This document shows positions 52,724 through 61,454 of a stretch of DNA of 64,000 nt, piece after piece. Origin of the DNA: Bradyrhizobium sp. STM 3843 (GTDB taxonomy: Bacteria > Pseudomonadota > Alphaproteobacteria > Rhizobiales > Xanthobacteraceae); contig NZ_CAFK01000315.1 of assembly GCF_000239815.1 (NCBI RefSeq), forward strand, positions 23,798-87,797, read 5' to 3'. Position numbers and translations under genes: made by a program. Each line of letters opens with the position of its first letter. Position 1 is the stretch's first letter. The notes beneath the pieces were generated by a model. That model ran no database searches. It saw only the letters and a list, made by a program, of their open reading frames with translations, and had not been told where the DNA came from.

Positions 52724-53601
52724 GGCGACTTGGTCGCCGCCTCCGCGGTGATCTGATGATTGCTCTCATCCAGGAGCGGTACGCCGTACCCGAGCAGGAT
52801 CTTGTTGATCTCCGGCTGGCTCTCCTGGATCAGCTTGTTGAGCTGCCGCCGCCAGTTCTGATCCGCGGCGCGCACGCCCATGGCAATACGATAGACCAGT
52901 TTCGGTCCCGAGGTCTCGTTGACCAGCGGCGTCACATGCAAAGGCGGGCTCGCCTGCCTGGCGTAATAGCCGGCCATCGGGCCCCACAGCACACCGGCAT
53001 CAATATTGCCGGATTTCAGATCGTTGATCATGGCTTCCGCCGAGGAATCGACGCGGGTGTCGATCATCAACGGATAGGGCTTTGCTGTCGTCATCAGGCC
53101 GGCCAATGCCATATTGGTCGCCGGCGGCGTCCCTGCGACGATCCCGATATGCTTGCCTTTCAGCTTGTCGTCTTCCAGCGTGGCGACGTCATCCAGATCG
53201 GAGCCCTGCCGGGTAACGATGGCATAGGAGGTTCGATAATAAGGACTGGTGCTCTGGACCAGATCGTCGCCTTGGGGAAATCCCATGATGACGTCGCAGC
53301 GATGCGAGCCGAGCGTCATCCGCACGAACCCCGTGGCCTGCGGAAAAAACGTATAATCGAGCTTCTTCTGCAGTTTCGCCGCGAACAGCTCCGCCAGCTT
53401 GTTTTCAAACCCCTCGCCCTTCTCGTCGGAGAACGGCATGTTGCGCGGATCGGCACAGACCCTCAGCACCTTGGGATCGACCAGTTCGATCGACAGATCG
53501 GTGCCATCGCTGCTTTGTGCCCGCGCCGCATATGGCGCGAGCAAAGTGATGATGGCCGCGACAGCCGGCAGAAAGCGGACATAGTTTTGACGTCTGATCA
53601 T
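52720..53601 (-). CDS. quinoprotein dehydrogenase-associated substrate-binding protein (XoxJ-like family)
   Basis: 293 residues with a signal peptide (RFLPAVAAIITLLAPYAARA). The periplasmic type 2 core VLRVCADPRNMPFSDEKGEGF is the XoxJ/MoxJ-like family mark. ATG 53601 chosen; ATG 53613 (four residues longer) possible. Divergent from the metallohydrolase. It pairs with the CXXCW protein downstream. It may help assemble a dehydrogenase or bind a small ligand; ligand unknown. Confidence 0.85.
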   Translation of the reverse strand: MIRRQNYVRFLPAVAAIITLLAPYAARAQSSDGTDLSIELVDPKVLRVCADPRNMPFSDEKGEGFENKLAELFAAKLQKKLDYTFFPQATGFVRMTLGSHRCDVIMGFPQGDDLVQSTSPYYRTSYAIVTRQGSDLDDVATLEDDKLKGKHIGIVAGTPPATNMALAGLMTTAKPYPLMIDTRVDSSAEAMINDLKSGNIDAGVLWGPMAGYYARQASPPLHVTPLVNETSGPKLVYRIAMGVRAADQNWRRQLNKLIQESQPEINKILLGYGVPLLDESNHQITAEAATKSP

Positions 53602-53767
53602 TCTTGTTTCCATCCCCGGTGAGGCGCATCCAAATATTTTGGAAAATGCTAGGCTGAGCGACGTTGCTACGCAACAGCCACTGTTATCGCGAAGATGTGA
53701 CCTCTTGCTGCGCCGCAAACATCGCCGCACACATGTCACGGCAGGGGAAGGGAATGACGGGAATGGG

Positions 53768-54694
53768 ATGATGGCTCGCCTCTCCGCCTGCTTGGCCGCC
53801 CTGCTCGCCATCGCGCTGACCAGCGGAGCTCGCGCGGAACAGCTGAAAATCGAAGTCAACGAGATCGCGCCGGGTGTGTACGTTCACATCGGCCAGATTG
53901 CGCTGATGACGACCGAAAACCAGGGCGACATCGCCAATGTCGGCTTCATCGTCGGCGATCAAGCGGTTGCCGTGATCGACACCGGCGGCAGCGTTCGCGA
54001 AGGACAAGAGCTCCTCGCCGCGATCCGCGCCCGCACCAACAAGCCGGTCCGCTACGTCATCAACACGCACGCCCATCCCGATCATGTGTTCGGCAATGCC
54101 GCCTTCGCGCAAGATGGGACGACGTTCGTCGGCGCCAAGAACCTGCCACGCGCCTTGGCCGCGCGCGGGCCCCATTATATCGAGGCCTTCAGGCAGATCA
54201 TGGGCGCGGCGTTGATCGATCCCGTCCGCCTCATTCCCCCCACGACGCTGGTCGATGACAGCCTGTCTCTTGATCTCGGCGGTCGGACTATCGCGCTGAA
54301 GGCCTGGAATACCGCACATAGCGACTGCGACCTTACTGTCTATGACGAGCAGAGCCGGACCTTGTTTGCCGGCGATCTGGTTTTCCTGCGCCATATTCCG
54401 GTTGTCGATGGCAGCCTCCGCGGGTGGCTTGGCGATATGGCAATGCTGTCCGCGCTGCCGGCGCAGCGCGTCGTCCCTGGACACGGGCCGGTCAGCCCAT
54501 GGCCGGCGGCGCTGGCGGATGAGCGCCGTTACCTCGACACATTGGCCACCGACATTCGGGGATTGATCACGCGCGGCAGCCCGATCGCCGAGGCCGCCAC
54601 GGCGGCCGTGTCGGAACGGCCGAATTGGGCGTTGTTCGACGATTATCACGCACGCAATGCCACCGCGGCATTTTCGGAACTTGAATGGGAATGA
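53768..54694 (+). CDS. quinoprotein relay system zinc metallohydrolase
   Basis: 308 residues, exported metallo-beta-lactamase-fold protein. Metal site TNKPVRYVINTHAHPDHVFGNAAF near residue 98 (key part INTHAHPDHVFGN), Asp in FAGDLVFLRHIPVVDG, and a second His in VVPGHGPVSPW. It resembles the SoxH-related proteins linked to PQQ dehydrogenases. ATG 53768 follows GAATGACGGGAATGGG. Precedes the SoxYZ-like gene by 55 bases in one operon. Confidence 0.88.
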   Translation: MMARLSACLAALLAIALTSGARAEQLKIEVNEIAPGVYVHIGQIALMTTENQGDIANVGFIVGDQAVAVIDTGGSVREGQELLAAIRARTNKPVRYVINTHAHPDHVFGNAAFAQDGTTFVGAKNLPRALAARGPHYIEAFRQIMGAALIDPVRLIPPTTLVDDSLSLDLGGRTIALKAWNTAHSDCDLTVYDEQSRTLFAGDLVFLRHIPVVDGSLRGWLGDMAMLSALPAQRVVPGHGPVSPWPAALADERRYLDTLATDIRGLITRGSPIAEAATAAVSERPNWALFDDYHARNATAAFSELEWE

Positions 54695-54749
54695 ACGCGA
54701 TACCACGCTATATTGTGAGCTCACGTCACGACCTCCGGAGGAACGCGAC

Positions 54750-55583
54750 ATGACAGGCCTCAGTCTCTTTCGTGCGGCGCTGATCGGCGCTCTTCTCACG
54801 ATCGCCTTCGCACCTGCGAAAGCCGACGAAACGCGCAACCAGAGCTATGATCCCTGGCCGGGCCTGGTGCAGGACATCTTCGCCAACCGGCCGATGAATG
54901 ACGGCAGTGATGTGTTGGCGATCGAGATGCCGGTGCGCGCGGAAGATGCCTCGCTCGTTCCCGTCACCCTGCGCAGCAAGCTTGGTCCGGTCGACAGCCG
55001 CCGCATCAAGACGATCACTTTGGTGATCGACCAGAACCCGGCGCCGATGGCCGCGAAGTTCACGCTCGGCTCCGACGCCAATGTGACGGCGATTTCTACG
55101 CGGGTGCGTGTCAACAGCTATACCAACGTGCACGCGGTCGCCGAACTGAGCGACGGCCAGCTTTATGTGATCAAGACCTATGTGAAGGCGTCCGGCGGCT
55201 GCTCGGCACCGGCTGCGAAGAATCCCGACGAAGCCAAGGCCCATATCGGCCAGATGCGCTATCGCCAGTTCGCGCAGGCCGCGGACGGCGCATCGAGCGG
55301 CATGCGCGAAGCGCAGATCATGATCGGGCACCCCAACAATTCCGGGCTCCAGATGGACCAGCTGACCCAGCTGTACATTCCGGCCTTCTTCATCGATCAG
55401 CTGCAGCTGTCAGAGGATGGCAATCTCGTGCTCGCGATGGAGGGCGGAATCTCGATCTCGGAAGATCCGAACATCCGCTTCACTTACGTCTCGAACGGCG
55501 CCAAGCGGTTCCGCGCCGAGGCCAAGGATACCCAGGGCCACGTGTTCGAGCACGAATGGCCGGTCGACGGCTCAGGCACCTGA
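54750..55583 (+). CDS. quinoprotein dehydrogenase-associated SoxYZ-like carrier
   Basis: 277 residues, exported. The N-terminal half is SoxY-like with a Cys in VKASGGCSAPAAKN near residue 151, and the C-terminal half is SoxZ-like. The fused protein (TIGR04557-type) is believed to carry a substrate or thiol-bound group between enzymes of the relay. ATG 54750 follows CGGAGGAACGC. Confidence 0.85.
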   Translation: MTGLSLFRAALIGALLTIAFAPAKADETRNQSYDPWPGLVQDIFANRPMNDGSDVLAIEMPVRAEDASLVPVTLRSKLGPVDSRRIKTITLVIDQNPAPMAAKFTLGSDANVTAISTRVRVNSYTNVHAVAELSDGQLYVIKTYVKASGGCSAPAAKNPDEAKAHIGQMRYRQFAQAADGASSGMREAQIMIGHPNNSGLQMDQLTQLYIPAFFIDQLQLSEDGNLVLAMEGGISISEDPNIRFTYVSNGAKRFRAEAKDTQGHVFEHEWPVDGSGT

Positions 55584-55600
55584 GGGAGGCGCGGGACGCG

Positions 55601-55957
55601 TCAGAAACACCGGACTTCCGCTTCGGCCTGCGCTCGGCGGAGATCGTTGAGCGCATTTGCGGCCTGTTCAGAGGTTCGAAACTCCGAGCCAAGCGTGCTA
55701 CGCACCTGCGACATGCTCAGCACGGTTTCGGCGGTGACATAGCGCTCGTAAGGAAGGATCGAAGCGATCACGTCGATGGAGCAGGAGCACTGCTCGATCG
55801 ACTGGCGGGTTTCGCCGTTGGCCTTCATGCAGCCGAAGACATATTCGGCCCGCGCCGAGGTCGGATAATCGTTGAGATCCTCGGCACGCGCGGCCGCAAC
55901 CATCCCGATCACGACGGTCAATACAGCGACAATCGGTCGTAGTGAGATAGTCGACAT
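55601..55957 (-). CDS. exported small Cys-containing protein
   Basis: 118 residues. Signal (VAVLTVVIGMVAAARA), then EYVFGCMKANGETRQSIEQCSCSID with Cys residues in C-x10-C-x-C and a final RCF. The gene lies convergent with the SoxYZ-like gene and divergent from the NitT/TauT-type binding protein; homologues are seen in methanol-oxidation neighbourhoods as far as I recall. Role unknown. Confidence 0.65.
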   Translation of the reverse strand: MSTISLRPIVAVLTVVIGMVAAARAEDLNDYPTSARAEYVFGCMKANGETRQSIEQCSCSIDVIASILPYERYVTAETVLSMSQVRSTLGSEFRTSEQAANALNDLRRAQAEAEVRCF

Positions 55958-56045
55958 CAGGATGATCCTCCGCGGCACTTATGTGAAGCTATGCTATGAG
56001 TGGTGATCTGAAAAGACGATCTCCAAGGAAACGGCTCACGGCCTC

Positions 56046-57026
56046 ATGAAGCAAGTTCTTCGTCTATTGGTTGGCATTTTCATCTGCGTGATCGTCCCGG
56101 TCTCGGCATGCTGCGCCGCCGATACGATCAAGGTTGCAGTGCAAAAGACCGGGACGTTCGCCTGGGAATTGGCTGTCATCCGGTCCCACGGTCTCGACAA
56201 GCAGGCAGACCTCGCAATCGACGCGGTCGAACTCGCGAGCCCCGAAGCAGGCAAGATCGCGCTGCGCGCGGGCAATGCCGACCTCATGGTCTCGGACTGG
56301 CTCTGGGTGTCGCGCGAGCGTGCGTTGGGCGCGAGGCTGCAATTCTCTCCCTACTCGAGCGCGCTCGGCGCCATCATGATCCCCCCATCTTCGCCAATCC
56401 GGACACTGGCGGATTTGAAAGGCCGCAAGCTCGCGGTGGCCGGCGGACCACTCGACAAGAGCTGGCTGTTGCTGCAGGCCGCCGCCAAGCGGGACGGATT
56501 GGATCTGAAGTCGCAGGCGACGATCACCTATGGCGCGCCGCCTTTGCTCGCGGCGAAATTGTCCGAAGGCGAAATGGACGCCGGCATCAACTACTGGAAT
56601 TTCTGTGCCGCGCTCGAAGCCAAGGGTTTTCGCCGCCTGATCGGTATCGAAGACCTGCTGCCGCGATTCGGCGCCAAGGGCCGGGTCGCGATGGTCGGCT
56701 ATGTCTTCGACGAGGACTGGGCCAAGGCGCATCGGGAGCTTGTGGCCCGCTTCCTGGAGGTAACCGCAAAGGCCAAGGACATCCTCGCCAGTTCCGACGC
56801 CGAATGGGACGCGATCGCGCCGCTCACCGGTGCGGCTGACGCGGCGACCCTGCACGCCTATCGCGATCGTTACCGCGACGGTATTCCGCGGCGGACAGTC
56901 GGCGACGAAGAAGCGGATGCCCGCGTGCTCTATCGCGTCTTGGCCGAGATCGGCGGGCGCGATCTGGTCGGACCCGCAGAGCAGCTCAGCCCCGGCACCT
57001 ACTACAATCCCGATCCGAGGGACTGA
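56046..57026 (+). CDS. NitT/TauT-type ABC substrate-binding protein
   Basis: 326 residues. Signal peptide ends near SACCAA. Core features: IKVAVQKTGTFAWELAVIR, APPLLAAKLSEGEMDAGINYWNF near 165, typical of SsuA/TauA/ThiY-like proteins. It presents a ligand to the permease and ATPase that follow. Start ATG 56046; the gene is not overlapped by its neighbour. Its location inside a methanol/lanthanide island makes the ligand interesting, but it is unknown. Confidence 0.82.
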   Translation: MKQVLRLLVGIFICVIVPVSACCAADTIKVAVQKTGTFAWELAVIRSHGLDKQADLAIDAVELASPEAGKIALRAGNADLMVSDWLWVSRERALGARLQFSPYSSALGAIMIPPSSPIRTLADLKGRKLAVAGGPLDKSWLLLQAAAKRDGLDLKSQATITYGAPPLLAAKLSEGEMDAGINYWNFCAALEAKGFRRLIGIEDLLPRFGAKGRVAMVGYVFDEDWAKAHRELVARFLEVTAKAKDILASSDAEWDAIAPLTGAADAATLHAYRDRYRDGIPRRTVGDEEADARVLYRVLAEIGGRDLVGPAEQLSPGTYYNPDPRD

Positions 57027-57027
57027 G

Positions 57028-57765
57028 GTGCTGCGGCTGGCATCCATTGCGCTGTTGCTCGCCATTTGGTGGATCGCAGCCGCACTCGGCGGTAGCGGCA
57101 AGCTGCCGCCGCCCTCGAGCGTGCTCGCGGTCATGATCACAGAAGCCAGGTCCGGCGCGTTGTTTCTGCATCTCGGCGCGACGCTCGCCCGTGTCATGCT
57201 AGCCTTCACGCTCGCAATGGCCCTGGGCTCTGCGATCGGGTATCTGATGGGCCGGGTCAGGCTCGCCGATCGCCTCGGCGATCCCTGGCTGATCCTGCTG
57301 CTCAACTTGCCGGCGCTGGTGGTGATCGTGCTCGCTTACATCTGGGCAGGACTGACCGAGGTCGCAGCCATCAGCGCCATTGCCATCAACAAATTGCCGA
57401 CCGCCGTCGTGACCTTGCGCGAAGGCGCCCGTGCGCTCGATCCATCGCTGGATGAGATGGCGAAATTGTTCGTGTTTTCGCGCTGGCGCAGCTTTCGCCA
57501 CCTGCTGCTGCCGCAGCTGGCGCCCTACATCGCGGCCGCTGCGCGGTCGGGCCTGTCCTTGGTCTGGAAGATCGTGCTGGTTGCAGAACTGCTGGGGCGG
57601 CCGAACGGCGTCGGCTTCGAGATCGGTGTCGCCTTCCAGCTGTTCGATATTCCGCTGCTGCTGGCCTATTCCTTGAGCTTTGCGGCGGTCGTGCTCGTGA
57701 TCGAGAGCTTACTCGTGCAGCCATTTGAGCGGCGCGCATCCCGGTGGCGGCTTCGTGCGGCTTGA
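57028..57765 (+). CDS. NitT/TauT-type ABC permease
   Basis: 245 residues with about six membrane helices, GTG start 57028 with GAGGGACTGAG upstream, one base after the binding-protein stop. Permease EAA loop: EMAKLFVFSRWRSFRHLLLPQLAPYIAA (key part EMAKLFVFSRWRSFRH). Inner membrane component of the importer. Confidence 0.88.
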   Translation: MLRLASIALLLAIWWIAAALGGSGKLPPPSSVLAVMITEARSGALFLHLGATLARVMLAFTLAMALGSAIGYLMGRVRLADRLGDPWLILLLNLPALVVIVLAYIWAGLTEVAAISAIAINKLPTAVVTLREGARALDPSLDEMAKLFVFSRWRSFRHLLLPQLAPYIAAAARSGLSLVWKIVLVAELLGRPNGVGFEIGVAFQLFDIPLLLAYSLSFAAVVLVIESLLVQPFERRASRWRLRAA

Positions 57766-58465
57766 GGTCGATATCATCAGCAAGAGCTTCACGAGCGCCG
57801 CCGGCAAACGGCATGAGGTGCTCGCGGCCATCGAATTCGTGCTTGATTCCGGCGAAGTCGGCGTCGTGGTCGGACCATCCGGCTGCGGCAAGAGCACGAT
57901 GCTGCGGATCCTTGCCGGGCTCGACCATGATTTCGCAGGCCATATTTCTCGCCCCGAGGGTGCCCGGCTCGCGATGGTATTTCAGGAGCCGCGGCTGTTG
58001 CCCTGGCGATCGGTTGAACAAAATGTCCGGCTGGCGGCGCCCGAGATCGAAGCGGCGAAACTCGACGCCATCTTTGCCGTGCTCGAATTGAGCGCGCATC
58101 GCGAGCATTACCCGGGCGAGCTGTCGCTCGGCCTTGCCCGGCGGGTGGCCATCGCACGCGCCTTCGCGGTCGAGCCCGACTTTCTGATCCTGGACGAACC
58201 GCTGGCGTCGCTCGACGACGCCCTGGCCGCGCGCCTGCGCGAGGAGATCGCGTCACTCGTGGGCAGTCGACCGATGATCACCTTGCTCGTCACGCATAGC
58301 CTCGACGACGCGGCGCGGCTCGGCGACCGGCTGTTCTTTCTGTCCTCGCGCCCGGCCCGGCTGCTCCATACGGTCCCGATCGAGACGCCGCGTGCAGCCC
58401 GAACGGACGAGGTGATCATGGCGATCAAAGCCGATCTGGCGCGCTTGAATGTTGCGGGATCGTGA
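57755..58465 (+). CDS. NitT/TauT-type ABC ATP-binding protein
   Basis: About 236 residues. Walker A GPSGCGKST near residue 39, variant signature LSLGLARRVAIARAF (the usual LSGGQ is altered to LSLGL), Walker B FLILDEPLASLDD. GTG 57755 overlaps the permease by 11 bases and has GGTGGCGG upstream; a TTG at 57725 is alternative. The altered signature is seen in a few NitT-like ATPases and should be functional, but worth testing. Confidence 0.85.
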   Translation: MRLEVDIISKSFTSAAGKRHEVLAAIEFVLDSGEVGVVVGPSGCGKSTMLRILAGLDHDFAGHISRPEGARLAMVFQEPRLLPWRSVEQNVRLAAPEIEAAKLDAIFAVLELSAHREHYPGELSLGLARRVAIARAFAVEPDFLILDEPLASLDDALAARLREEIASLVGSRPMITLLVTHSLDDAARLGDRLFFLSSRPARLLHTVPIETPRAARTDEVIMAIKADLARLNVAGS

Positions 58466-58514
58466 CGTGCGCTGATCATGACAGGCCAACAAGAACGAGA
58501 GCTCGGAGGACGTG

Positions 58515-58862
58515 ATGCCAAGGACGCTGATAGTCGCTGCAGCCTTATCTTTGACGGTGCCCAGCGCCCTGCTCGCGCAGGGCAAGGGCATTCGGCTGTG
58601 GAATCTGACCACAGCAACCATCACCGGGTTTCAGCTGTCGCCGGCGGGTCAGAATAATTGGGGTCCCAACCAGACGCTCAACGATAAGGACAAGGAGGTG
58701 GACCACGACGAGCGGCTGCGACTCACCGGCATCGAGCCCGGGCGTTACGACGCCAAGGTCAGCTATGCCGGGTCGAAGCAGTGTGTCGTACGCGATATCG
58801 AGATCAAGGCCGATGCGGTCGTCTCGATCGCCGACAAGGATCTGAAGGACTGCACGAACTGA
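58515..58862 (+). CDS. exported small protein
   Basis: 115 residues. Signal (LIVAAALSLTVPSALLA), then a beta-rich mature part (KGIRLWNLTTATITGFQLSP) with one Cys pair region KQCVVRD and CTN at the C-terminus. ATG 58515 follows CGGAGGACG. Convergent with the next small gene. Common in Bradyrhizobium near methanol-oxidation genes in my memory, function unknown. Confidence 0.7.
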   Translation: MPRTLIVAAALSLTVPSALLAQGKGIRLWNLTTATITGFQLSPAGQNNWGPNQTLNDKDKEVDHDERLRLTGIEPGRYDAKVSYAGSKQCVVRDIEIKADAVVSIADKDLKDCTN

Positions 58863-58891
58863 GATCGAATGCGCCCGACACGGCTCGCTGC

Positions 58892-59101
58892 TTACGCCTT
58901 GTCATTGCTATGAGGATATTCGCAGCGCCACTTCACCGCGGTCCATTTCGGGTGTTCGCCGATCCATTGCGCGATATAGGGCGGTGCCTGCATTGCGCAT
59001 TGGCGCAGCGAGCCGCCGTCGGTGAACACGAGGTGCGTCTCTTCGCAGGTGGTCGGCGAAAGAACGGCGCAGATGGTGATGACGAGATCGATCGGGCTCA
59101 T
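58892..59101 (-). CDS. small conserved hypothetical with Cys/Trp
   Basis: 69 residues: SPIDLVITICAVLSPTTCEE, QCAMQAPPYIAQWIGEH, and a C-terminal VKWRCEYP. The Pro/Trp and four Cys pattern is recognisable in homologues, giving confidence it is real. ATG 59101 follows AAGGATTGCAG. Unknown function, perhaps periplasmic if the first segment is a signal-like helix. Confidence 0.65.
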   Translation of the reverse strand: MSPIDLVITICAVLSPTTCEETHLVFTDGGSLRQCAMQAPPYIAQWIGEHPKWTAVKWRCEYPHSNDKA

Positions 59102-59540
59102 GTCTGCAATCCTTGGAACCAACCATATTCTATACTGGAATACGATTTGGAGGCGATCGGGTTTCTAACTGCTCACGGAATCAGGACTCAAAGACCGGAC
59201 GCAACCTGAAATCAGAAACCAAGGCCAAAGATACTCCGGGCTCGGCGACGCTCAAGACTGGTGAGATCGGAGCCGCCAGGGCGGGCAACGGCGACGCCCC
59301 CAGGCCTGCCCTGCCCCAGGCCAATATCAGGCGTGACCGCTCAAAGAGCTAAACATTGGCGGTCAGGCTCGACGAATAGGCCTGAGTTCGTGCCGATCGA
59401 TAATTTCTGCATTGAAGTCGGCAGCCGCAACGTATCACAGATCCGCGATCCACGGCCAGCGCGCGGGCGCTTGATCCACACCGCGAGGACTGCGAAGGTA
59501 GCGACCATTACAACCTAAAATCAAATGGGAGGATGAACGG
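59102..59540. other. intergenic region without a supported gene
   Basis: About 440 bases. Short frames are shadow-like. There is a loose TGACCGC/GCGGTCA inverted repeat (about 59334-59366) and a TATTC/GAATA pair near 59127-59143 close to the leftward gene. It presumably contains the promoters of the leftward small gene and the EthD gene. Confidence 0.5.
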
Positions 59541-59849
59541 ATGGCGAAGGTTCTCGTGCTGTATAAGACACCCAAGAGCGCCGAAGCGTTCGACAAGCAC
59601 TATGCGGATGTTCACATCCCGCTGGCCAAGAAAATCCCGGGTCTCAAGGCCTATGACATCAGCCGCGGCGCGGTTGCCGCACCGGGGGGCTCGAGCAGCC
59701 TGCATCTCGTTGCGACGCTGACGTTCGATACGATGGACGCGTTGAAAGCCGGGATGGGATCGGCAGAGGGCAAAGCTGCCGCCGCAGATCTTTCGAATTT
59801 CGCCGATGGCGGCGTCGATCTCTACTTCTTCGACAACCAGAACGCCTGA
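59541..59849 (+). CDS. EthD-family protein
   Basis: 102 residues, dimeric alpha/beta barrel (EthD). N-terminal VLVLYKTPKSAEAFDKHYAD and PLAKKIPGLKAYDISRG are typical. Members are used in degradation pathways or as small stress proteins. ATG 59541 follows GGGAGGATGAACGG. Convergent toward the lanM-like gene. Confidence 0.85.
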   Translation: MAKVLVLYKTPKSAEAFDKHYADVHIPLAKKIPGLKAYDISRGAVAAPGGSSSLHLVATLTFDTMDALKAGMGSAEGKAAAADLSNFADGGVDLYFFDNQNA

Positions 59850-60160
59850 CACTCGAGCGCGGGATCGCCAAACGAAATCTGCCAAGCCGTCTTGAACCGG
59901 TCAGGTTCGATCAGGCTTGGCAGACCCGCTTAGACGCTACTTGCAGGTATCACTTGCGCGCTGCGCAGGCATACATGTTGATTTCCATGCCCACCGGCAC
60001 TTCGACAATTTTCGGAGTTCTCCAGGCCATTTCAAGCTCCCAAGTTCACGCTGTCATTGCTGGCGCGATGCTCACGCCGGGCTTGAAGCTAGGGCCGCAT
60101 TTGGGCGAACGCAAGTCTGGCACCCTCACGATGATTGATAGTCCAAATCGGAGAGCCGCA
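59850..60160. other. intergenic region with large hairpin
   Basis: 310 bases without a supported gene; short frames lack ribosome sites. It contains the hairpin at 59878-59924 just after the EthD gene, and otherwise nothing recognised. Confidence 0.5.
59878..59924. terminator. nested hairpin after the EthD gene
   Basis: TCTGCCAAGCC and GGCTTGGCAGA form perfect 11-base outer arms; inside them GAACC and GGTTC form an inner stem around GGTCA. Lies 29 bases past the EthD stop. No T-run follows. It could end both convergent transcripts (EthD and lanM-like). Confidence 0.6.
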
Positions 60161-60562
60161 TTATCGTAACAACTGCAAGAGCTTGCGGCCCGCTGGCGTC
60201 GCCAATTCCTTGGCATCGAGGGTTCCGTCGTTGTCGGTGTTGGCCGCGTTGAACCGCTCCGTCACCACGGCGAGGTACTCGTCCAGGGTAAGCGTGCCGT
60301 CATGGTCGGGGTCGGCCGCTTTCAGATCCTTGCGGGCCAACCTGCCGTGCAGTTCGCGGGCGTCGAGCGTCCCCTCGTGGTCCATGTCCAGCTTTGCGAA
60401 TGCGGCCGCGGCGGCCTTCTTGGCTTCCTGAAGGTCAAGGGTTCCGTCATTATCAGTATCAAATAGCTTGACCGGGTCCGCCTTGTGTGGCGCCGCCTGC
60501 ACCGGCAAACCTGCACACATCAAAACGATCGCGGACGACGCAAGCGCGTAACGCAACATCAT
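60161..60562 (-). CDS. lanM: lanmodulin-like four-EF-hand protein
   Basis: 133 residues, secreted (signal SSAIVLMCAGLPVQAA). Four EF loops at 35-46 (DTDNDGTLDLQE), 59-70 (DMDHEGTLDARE), 84-95 (DPDHDGTLTLDE) and 108-119 (NTDNDGTLDAKE), start-to-start 24/25/24, and the tail AKELATPAGRKLLQLLR. These positions, spacing and total length coincide with Methylorubrum lanmodulin as I recall it. Only EF3 keeps the second-position Pro; EF1, 2 and 4 have Thr, Met, Thr; EF3 lacks Asp9. Lanmodulin binds lanthanides in the periplasm. The gene lies beside xoxF, supporting a lanthanide role. Calmodulin-like Ca2+ protein is the alternative. Confidence 0.85.
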   Translation of the reverse strand: MMLRYALASSAIVLMCAGLPVQAAPHKADPVKLFDTDNDGTLDLQEAKKAAAAAFAKLDMDHEGTLDARELHGRLARKDLKAADPDHDGTLTLDEYLAVVTERFNAANTDNDGTLDAKELATPAGRKLLQLLR

Positions 60563-60781
60563 AGCTCATCTCCATTAGTTTCCGCGCGTCGGTGTTGTCA
60601 CGAACGCAGGATTTCATGTCGCAGCATCTGCTATGATCGTGTCAGCGCGAGGGAGGTGCCGTCAAGGGCCGCGGCGGGCGCGCGCCTTCGCAACCGCGAG
60701 CTGCGATACAGATCGACAAACCTTCGGCTCCGCCGTTGAAGCCTCGGCCCTCGCAAGCTGAGCCCGCAGCGTGCGCTGCCC

Positions 60782-61174
60782 CTACGCACCGCCCGGCTGC
60801 ACGTAGCAGAAGACGTACCGGTTGCGGCTGAGGAAGACGATGCCGTGGCCTGTGGGATTGCCTTTGTCCCATTTCATTTTGTTGACCGGGATCTCGATCT
60901 CGGTCCCGATGTCGATGTGCGGTCGGCCGCGCGGCTCATCGGGCCGATCATCCGTGATGACCGCATAGGTTTTGCCCTGCCGAACATGAATCTCGTCGGC
61001 GAAATAGGCGTCAGCCTCGCCGCAGCATGGCGCGGTCGGGACATCGGGCTGCATCAAGGCCTGATACCATTCGCGCAGCGCCGGATCGACTGCGCCCCAT
61101 TGGCCGAGATCACGCGCACTCGCAACTCCACCGAGGCAACTGACCACACCGAGCCAAAGGATCGTCCATCTCAT
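60782..61174 (-). CDS. exported PCC-motif protein next to xoxF
   Basis: 130 residues. Signal (WTILWLGVVSCLGGVASA), then LREWYQALMQPDVPTAPCCGEADAYFADE, IPVNKMKWDKGNPTGHGIVFL, and VFCYVQPGG at the end. Vicinal Cys plus a later Cys suggest metal or thiol chemistry. Related to the 43411 gene. It is divergent from xoxF across 280 bases. Function unknown. Confidence 0.75.
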   Translation of the reverse strand: MRWTILWLGVVSCLGGVASARDLGQWGAVDPALREWYQALMQPDVPTAPCCGEADAYFADEIHVRQGKTYAVITDDRPDEPRGRPHIDIGTEIEIPVNKMKWDKGNPTGHGIVFLSRNRYVFCYVQPGGA

Positions 61175-61454
61175 CCACTTTCTCCTCTGCTTCTCCGGCA
61201 GGTTTGAGAAAGCAAGCTTCATGCCGCACTGCAGCATATTGGTGGTATTATCAATGCCATGACGTTCTCTCATGAACGCAATGCGTTAGAGCTGCGGGCA
61301 CAGCTAGAGCCGCAGGCAGAAGCGAATCAGAACATCGCTGCCGACCGCGAATTTGCGGCACGCGTTTTCGTGTTGACGCGTTTTTGGTTTCGGGCAGAGT
61401 GTTGCCCATGCAGCGTCAGAATAGGCGCGCAGAAAAAAGCTCGGGAGGAAATGA

